Source: Pedobacter psychrodurus | GTDB taxonomy: Bacteria; Bacteroidota; Bacteroidia; Sphingobacteriales; Sphingobacteriaceae | DNA: 64,000 nucleotides | Direction: 5' to 3' | Assembly: GCF_004331735.1 (NCBI RefSeq) | Contig: NZ_SJSO01000007.1 | Location: 124,001 to 188,000 of the forward strand | Shown: in pieces, positions 59,148-64,000 of the stretch | Position numbering within the stretch: the first letter of the stretch is position 1 | Layout: each line of letters begins with the position of its first letter | Notes under the pieces: generated by a model | The model's database searches: none | The model's input: only the letters and a program-made list of their open reading frames with translations | Told to the model about the DNA's origin: nothing | Translations under genes and position numbers: made by a program

Positions 59148-59398
59148 AGCGTTAAAGATAAAAATATCTGCCTCTTGAAGAAATGTATTTTATGTTAAGT
59201 TTATGTTATTAGCTATTGGCTCATTGGTTCATTTGTCATTGGTGATTGGTCATTCACGAAAAATCAAAACTTAATGTCCTAAACTTCTTAATGGTCAAGG
59301 AACAAAAAGAATTAAAGATTTTTACCATTAAGGGATTAAGAATATTAAGTTTGACTTTTTCTGCAGTCTGCTACTCGCTTAGGAAAAGATGGTATAGG
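59148..59398. other. 251-base low-complexity intergenic region
   Basis: Contains a TTGGTTCATTTG-like simple repeat (59215-59255), in which CATTGG or TTGGTCATT recurs, a sequence type often found between Pedobacter genes. No supported gene. Confidence 0.4.
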
Positions 59399-60484
59399 CT
59401 AAATTGTTTGGGGTTGGCCCATTTTTTTAAGAATGCGGTAGTGGGAGCGAAGTGCTGATAAGAAGGTAGTGTTTTCGTGATAAGGCAATCCAAATTCTAA
59501 TGCAGTTTGTTTTACAATTGTAGAGATTCGTCCATAATGTACATGGCATATTTTAGGGAAAAGGTGGTGTTCAATCTGTCGGTTCAATCCACCAAGAAAG
59601 AAGGCCGAAATAGGGCATTGGGTAGCAAAGTTGGCTGTAGTACGCATTTGGTGTTCTGCCCAGGCTTCTTCCATATTACCTTCTGCATTAGTTAAAGGGA
59701 AAGTTGTTCCTTCTACTACATGAGCCAGTTGAAAAACAAGCCCCATGGTTAGTCCTTGTGCCATGTGCAGCACTACGAAACCGATTGCAACCTGCCACCA
59801 CGGGATTTCCATCACCAATATCGGTAAAACAATAAAAATAAAATAGTACAGAAACTTATAAAAAAACAGGTTAAAGTATTCAACCTTCGGATGCTTGTTT
59901 TGACAGGCACCCACACTTTTCTGGAAGAACTTTTTGTAATCTTTACGAAACACCCAAGAAAGCGAAGCTAAACTATATAAAGGGAAAGCATACCATTGTT
60001 GGAAACGCTGATGGGGTTTTAACTCATCTTCTGTACAGATTCTTATTAGGCCTGGCGCTACTTCGATATCTTCGTCATGACCGGGGATATTGGTGTAAGT
60101 ATGGTGTACCACATTGTGGGTAATGTTCCATACATACGGATTGGCCCCAACCATATTAAAAAGAAAACTAAAAAATGAGTTGATGCGTTTAGAACTCGAA
60201 AATGAACCGTGAATAGCATCGTGGCAGATATTGAAACCGATAAAAGCACACACTGCGCCAAGCAGAATAGTTAAACTTAAGAGAATGGCGGTATGAATAG
60301 CAGAAAGTAATATGGTTAAATAAAGTGCCAAAAATAAGATGAGGAAAAGACAAGCTTTAAACCACATCAGCGCGTTGGCATTGATACTTCTATTGTTTTC
60401 TTTAAAGTCGTTGCTTACTCTGCGGCGAACTTCTGAGTAAAATGTATTCCCTGCTAAACATGGGAATTTTGCTTTTGATTTCAT
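59399..60484 (-). CDS. Acyl-lipid/acyl-CoA fatty acid desaturase
   Basis: A 361-residue membrane-bound di-iron desaturase. The three histidine boxes are H88-D-A-I-H92 (ICHDAIHGS), H123-N-V-V-H127-H128 (ITHNVVHHTYTN) and Q303-I-E-H-H (NRQIEHHLFP). Four hydrophobic segments occur (about 40-60, 65-90, 195-215 and 220-245). The QIEHH third box, rather than HxxHH, marks the front-end/linoleoyl-CoA-type branch that in Bacteroidota acts on membrane lipids or acyl chains. It adjusts membrane fluidity. The ATG at 60484 is the only good start. It stands alone, transcribed away from the small membrane protein. Confidence 0.92.
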   Translation of the reverse strand: MKSKAKFPCLAGNTFYSEVRRRVSNDFKENNRSINANALMWFKACLFLILFLALYLTILLSAIHTAILLSLTILLGAVCAFIGFNICHDAIHGSFSSSKRINSFFSFLFNMVGANPYVWNITHNVVHHTYTNIPGHDEDIEVAPGLIRICTEDELKPHQRFQQWYAFPLYSLASLSWVFRKDYKKFFQKSVGACQNKHPKVEYFNLFFYKFLYYFIFIVLPILVMEIPWWQVAIGFVVLHMAQGLTMGLVFQLAHVVEGTTFPLTNAEGNMEEAWAEHQMRTTANFATQCPISAFFLGGLNRQIEHHLFPKICHVHYGRISTIVKQTALEFGLPYHENTTFLSALRSHYRILKKMGQPQTI

Positions 60485-60751
60485 GATCTTGTGCGCTAAT
60501 CTACCCCATGTACGAGGTTGATAACTCCAAGTTCATTAAGCTTTATGTATCACCTGGCTAAATGGCCAAGCTTAGTTATAAACGTAAACTACTGTGTTTT
60601 AGTTTTCGACGAAGATAATAAATTAACTGTTGATGCACCCGATAACCATGTTAAATTAAAAACATTTCGAGTCTTGCCTCCAAAAAACAGAAGGCAGGCA
60701 AACGTAGCCTAACTATAATTGTTTGGAAATTAGAATTAATAAAAATACCGA

Positions 60752-60922
60752 CTACTCGCTGTAGTTCCTCTTATTAGCCGCATAATTATGGTACCAAATA
60801 TAAAAAATCCATATTAATACTACTGTGCTATAAACCAATTCGGGCTCAAATGAATCCCTGGTAGTTAACAACGCAATGGAGGAAATCAGGGCAGTCAGGA
60901 AGAAATAAAAAATATTTTTCAT
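60752..60922 (-). CDS. Small two-helix membrane protein
   Basis: A 56-residue protein: MKNIFYFFLTALISSIALL forms a first hydrophobic helix, then a short charged loop (TRDSFEPE) and a second helix (LVYSTVVLIWIFYIWYH), ending NYAANKRNYSE. Codon use is normal and the ATG (60922) and stop (60752) enclose a clean frame. It is too small for a family assignment; it may be a small stress-related membrane protein or an accessory of the desaturase gene, which follows on the same strand 267 bases downstream. Confidence 0.55.
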   Translation of the reverse strand: MKNIFYFFLTALISSIALLTTRDSFEPELVYSTVVLIWIFYIWYHNYAANKRNYSE

Positions 60923-61348
60923 AACGTACTGATTTAATGAGTGTTGGATTTAGTAAATATAATAAAATATCTCCTTTGGAGCAAGTGTTTTATGAAATAA
61001 TTTACCTGATTCTTATGAAAGCGGTTTTTTATCTTATTTATAAGGTGTTTTTTCTTCATTTAATTTGTGTTTTACTTGTTGTTGTGCATAATTATAGCGG
61101 TTTGAAGCTTATTTAGTTGCCCATAGTAATTAGTTTGAATTGTTGCTTTAAATTAATATGGATCTTTATCAGGATAACGTCTGTGAAGTTGTTTTACTTT
61201 AAAATGAAGTAAATAAGTTTAGGGGCCAGTAAGTAAAAGTGTCAAATGGTTAAGAATTAACTTAAAATGCACAAAATTGTGGCACAAGAGAATTTATATT
61301 TTTTTGTAAGTTTACCCGGCAACCAACCAGAAACAATAACGCACACAA
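60923..61348. other. 426-base AT-rich region upstream of the PVC-type dehydrogenase gene
   Basis: Divergent promoter region for the small membrane protein and the large dehydrogenase. A TTG at 61277-61279 lies upstream of TATATTTTTTTG and TAAGTTTA, but neither gives an exact -7 match with proper spacing. No gene or repeat is seen. Confidence 0.4.
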
Positions 61349-63955
61349 ATGATTAAATTTTCTTTAAGCTTAATTTCTTTTACACTAGTTTTTTTTGGAT
61401 TAAAAAACTTTTTTAGCGAACCAAAGATACAACACGTATCACCTCCCGAATTAACGATTACCAATTTCGCTGGGCCCGATGTTACACCAAGCCCAGCCTG
61501 TTTAGCCGTGGCACCAACAGGAGAAGTATATGTTGGTGTTGATATGATCGGCTCTTTAGGTAAAGATCCTGGTAAAGGCCATATCCTTAAATTGATAGAT
61601 AAGGATAACGATGGTAAAATGGACGAACATGTAGATTTTGCAGAAGTGGATAATCCACGCGGTATTATTGTTCAAGGCAGTCAGGTATACGTATTACATA
61701 CCACTTTTTCTAAAGAAACAAAACAGGCTACAGGGATGAATTTAGTTGTTTTCGAAGATAAAGATGGCGATGGAAAGGCCGATGGACCCGAAAAACCACT
61801 TATAGAGCATATCAGTAATGCCAAATATATCCGCGAACGTGGAACAGACCATGCCACTAATGGCATTAGAATGGGGATCGATGGATGGATTTATATTTCT
61901 GTAGGAGATTTTGGATTCCATGATGCAGTAGACCGTTCAGGTAAAAAACTAACCATGTTAGGCGGTGGAATTATGCGTGTTCGTCCTGACGGAACTGAAA
62001 TGGAAGTATATACACATGGTACACGTAATGTTTATGATGTAGCTATTGATCCTTACATGAACGTTTTTACCAGAGAAAATACCAATGATGGTGGAGGATG
62101 GAATGTTCGTTTTTCGCACCACATACAATCTGGAGAATATGGTTACCCGGTTTTATTTCAGAATTTTACTGATGAGATTATTCCAGCACTTGCAGATTTA
62201 GGTGGAGGATCGGGTACAGGCGCATTATTTATGGATGAACCAAACTGGCCTGAACAATATAACCATGTACCAATGATGGCCGATTGGGGCAGAAGCATGC
62301 TTTATATTCACAGAGTTACCACTGATGGCCCAACCTTTACACAGAAAGACGAAGAGTTTATTAAACTACCTCAGATTACCGATCTTGATGTAGACGGTTC
62401 AGGAAGACTATATCTGTCTGCTTGGGATGGCGCAGGTTATTCCGGTAGTCCAAATAAAGGCTACATTGTTCGTGCAGTGCCAAACAACTGGACATACAAA
62501 GCTTTTCCTGATGTTAAAAAAGCTTCAATTAAAAAATTAACCGAGCTCCTTAAATCGAATAGTGCTGTAGCCCGTTTAACTGCTTCGCAAGAATTGGTTT
62601 TACGCAACAATAAGCAAGCTATTGCAGCGGCTTTAAAAGTTGCTTCCGATCAAGGTTTAGCACTTGATGTTCGTATAGCCGGTATGTATACCTATGCACA
62701 GCTAACCAAAGAAAATGGCATTGCAACTTTAGTAGAATTTACTAAAGATAAAGCAGTTAAGGAATTTGCTTTAAAAGCACTTGCTGATCGTAAAGCCAAT
62801 ATAGACAAAGTACCAGTTGAGCCATTTTTACAGGGCTTAAAAGATTCTTCTCTCCGCGTTCAGGCTGCTTCTATAATTGGTTTAAACCGTTTGGGCAGGG
62901 CAGAGGTTGCCAATGTGCTTTTACAAACCAAGGTGCCTGCTTCTTTTACAGCACCTGCAAAAGGTACTGAAGGACCTCATGCAACACCAAATTCAGCCAT
63001 TATTTTGCCTCACTTAGCTGTTCGGGCCTTAGTTGATCTTCAGGCTGTAGATGCTTTGCTTGCTGCAGTTAAAACCGAGAATTCTACCCTTGCACTTTGG
63101 GCATTACGTTATATACACAACGAAAAAGCTGTAAACGGGCTGATCGAAAACCACAAACAATCGAATGATGAGAAATTAAAACAACAGATCCTGGTTACAT
63201 TAGGCCGTTTGTATAAAAAAGAAATTGCCTACGATGCTACCTGGTGGTGGGGTACACGCCCTGACTCTCATGGTCCATACTTCAAGGCTGTTTCGTGGGA
63301 AGGTTCTCCTATTATAGAGAAATTTATGAAAGAAGAGGCTACCAAAGCCGGAGCGCAAGGAAAACAATTTTACGTTGATTTAAATGCACGCCAAAGGATG
63401 GATATTGCTGAATTTGCCGAAGAAGAAAAAGTAGCGGCAGCTGAGGAACCAAAAATTGATTTAGATAAGATCAAAAACAAAAAAGGTCAGGTAGGTAAAT
63501 CATCTATCGAAGATGTATTGTTGGCTATCAATAAATTAGAAGGCAATCCGTTAAAAGGGAAAAATATTTTCAATAGTCAAGGTTGTATTGCCTGCCATAG
63601 CTTAAGCAAAAGTGAGAAAATGAAAGGTCCTTTTATGGGGCAGATCGGCTCTATTATGAACCGTGAGCAGATTGCAGAGTCGATATTAAAACCTAATGCC
63701 TCCATTTCTCAAGGATTTGCTTCGGTAATGATTACTGCCAAAGGTGATCGTACCTATATGGGCTTTATTACAGAAGAAACAGCTGCCAAAGTAGTGGTTC
63801 GTAATATTGCAGGAGAGGTTTTTACCATTAAAGCAGGCGATATCCTGTCGAGAAAAGAAATGGAAAATTCGATGATGCCAGAAGGTTTGGCCAATTCATT
63901 ATCATATGAAGAACTGGCTTCGTTAGTTACTTTTTTATCTGAACAGAAGAAATAG
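61349..63955 (+). CDS. PVC-type haem-binding dehydrogenase (GSDH-like propeller, HEAT repeats, c-type cytochrome)
   Basis: An 868-residue exported protein (signal peptide/anchor MIKFSLSLISFTLVFFGLKNFF). Residues about 30-385 form a six-bladed beta-propeller of the glucose/sorbosone dehydrogenase type (VAPTGEVYVGVD, DKDNDGKMDEHVDF, DHATNGIRMGIDGWIYISVGDFG, HGTRNVYDVAIDP, QITDLDVDGSGRLYLSAWDG). Residues about 395-640 look like HEAT-type helical repeats (LTASQELVLRNNKQAIAAALK, LRVQAASIIGLNRLG). The C-terminal 130 residues are a c-type cytochrome with C746-x-x-C749-H750 in GCIACHS. Such proteins, named from Planctomycetes, are found in periplasmic oxidation of sugars or other compounds. The Ca-binding-like repeats DKDNDGK and DKDGDG support a metal site. 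Its substrate is unknown. Confidence 0.85.
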   Translation: MIKFSLSLISFTLVFFGLKNFFSEPKIQHVSPPELTITNFAGPDVTPSPACLAVAPTGEVYVGVDMIGSLGKDPGKGHILKLIDKDNDGKMDEHVDFAEVDNPRGIIVQGSQVYVLHTTFSKETKQATGMNLVVFEDKDGDGKADGPEKPLIEHISNAKYIRERGTDHATNGIRMGIDGWIYISVGDFGFHDAVDRSGKKLTMLGGGIMRVRPDGTEMEVYTHGTRNVYDVAIDPYMNVFTRENTNDGGGWNVRFSHHIQSGEYGYPVLFQNFTDEIIPALADLGGGSGTGALFMDEPNWPEQYNHVPMMADWGRSMLYIHRVTTDGPTFTQKDEEFIKLPQITDLDVDGSGRLYLSAWDGAGYSGSPNKGYIVRAVPNNWTYKAFPDVKKASIKKLTELLKSNSAVARLTASQELVLRNNKQAIAAALKVASDQGLALDVRIAGMYTYAQLTKENGIATLVEFTKDKAVKEFALKALADRKANIDKVPVEPFLQGLKDSSLRVQAASIIGLNRLGRAEVANVLLQTKVPASFTAPAKGTEGPHATPNSAIILPHLAVRALVDLQAVDALLAAVKTENSTLALWALRYIHNEKAVNGLIENHKQSNDEKLKQQILVTLGRLYKKEIAYDATWWWGTRPDSHGPYFKAVSWEGSPIIEKFMKEEATKAGAQGKQFYVDLNARQRMDIAEFAEEEKVAAAEEPKIDLDKIKNKKGQVGKSSIEDVLLAINKLEGNPLKGKNIFNSQGCIACHSLSKSEKMKGPFMGQIGSIMNREQIAESILKPNASISQGFASVMITAKGDRTYMGFITEETAAKVVVRNIAGEVFTIKAGDILSRKEMENSMMPEGLANSLSYEELASLVTFLSEQKK

Positions 63956-64000
63956 TTTCCGCAATAAAATTTGATGAGGATGATCTGTAACGCATGAAGA

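Noticed and set aside
59246..59458. 70-codon plus-strand ORF overlapping the desaturase gene end
   Set aside because: It overlaps the well-supported desaturase gene and the low-complexity region before it; no family features.
60518..60712. 64-codon plus-strand ORF opposite the desaturase
   Set aside because: The start would be TTG and no domain is recognisable; weak support.

Overview
The window reads as a chromosomal segment of a Bacteroidota bacterium, most likely Sphingobacteriaceae and close to Pedobacter (inference). The reasons are low-to-moderate GC, three SusC/SusD pairs, a FecI/FecR pair feeding a TonB receptor that carries an STN domain, a hybrid two-component system, a Hc1-like mini-histone, TAnnTTTG-type -7 boxes and many GH-family exoglycosidases. 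No rRNA, tRNA, CRISPR array, phage or transposase gene was seen.

Layout. 1-5.9 kb: the 3' end of a D-lactate dehydrogenase family gene, then mostly unlinked housekeeping and regulatory genes (methionine aminopeptidase, Crp/Fnr-type, membrane AraC-type and LytTR regulators, a mini-histone, a cold-shock-like protein, a DUF1772 membrane protein). 6.1-20.9 kb: a long co-directional locus of ECF sigma factor, FecR anti-sigma factor, STN-type SusC, SusD, DUF4843 and PKD-like lipoproteins, a TlpA-like protein, a ThuA-like/DsbD-alpha fusion, a second TlpA-like protein and a trypsin-like protease with a PDZ domain. A third TlpA-like gene follows on the other strand behind a repeat cluster. 22.8-27.9 kb: a SAM-I riboswitch with its own terminator, a 24-codon ORF running into a second terminator-like hairpin, then a second SusC/SusD pair.

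28-55.2 kb: a polysaccharide utilisation locus. It holds a GntR-type regulator with an effector domain, a third SusC/SusD pair (stop and start codons overlapping), two surface-glycan-binding-type lipoproteins (DUF4959/DUF5000 and DUF4998/discoidin-like), GH95 fucosidase, two clan GH-D alpha-galactosidase-like enzymes, a large hybrid two-component sensor/regulator on the opposite strand, an orphan GH29 C-terminal fragment, a metzincin-like protease with a beta/gamma-crystallin-like tail, GH20 hexosaminidase and GH29 fucosidase. The enzyme set fits trimming of fucosylated, alpha-galactosylated, HexNAc-containing glycans of animal-glycoprotein or blood-group type (inference).

55.3-64 kb: a small secreted protein, a NagD-like HAD phosphatase, a lipoprotein, an esterase, an SGNH hydrolase, an acyl-lipid desaturase, a 56-residue membrane protein, and a large PVC-type dehydrogenase with a c-type haem motif.

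Intergenic regions are rich in palindromic repeats of several families (TGTCATCCTGAGC-type, ATTGGTCGGTG-type, GTCAGAT-type and CGTCATTCCC-type). The most interesting signals are the SAM-riboswitch/short-ORF leader in front of a nutrient-uptake pair, and the sigma/anti-sigma SusCD locus packed with thiol-redox proteins and a duplicated protease.
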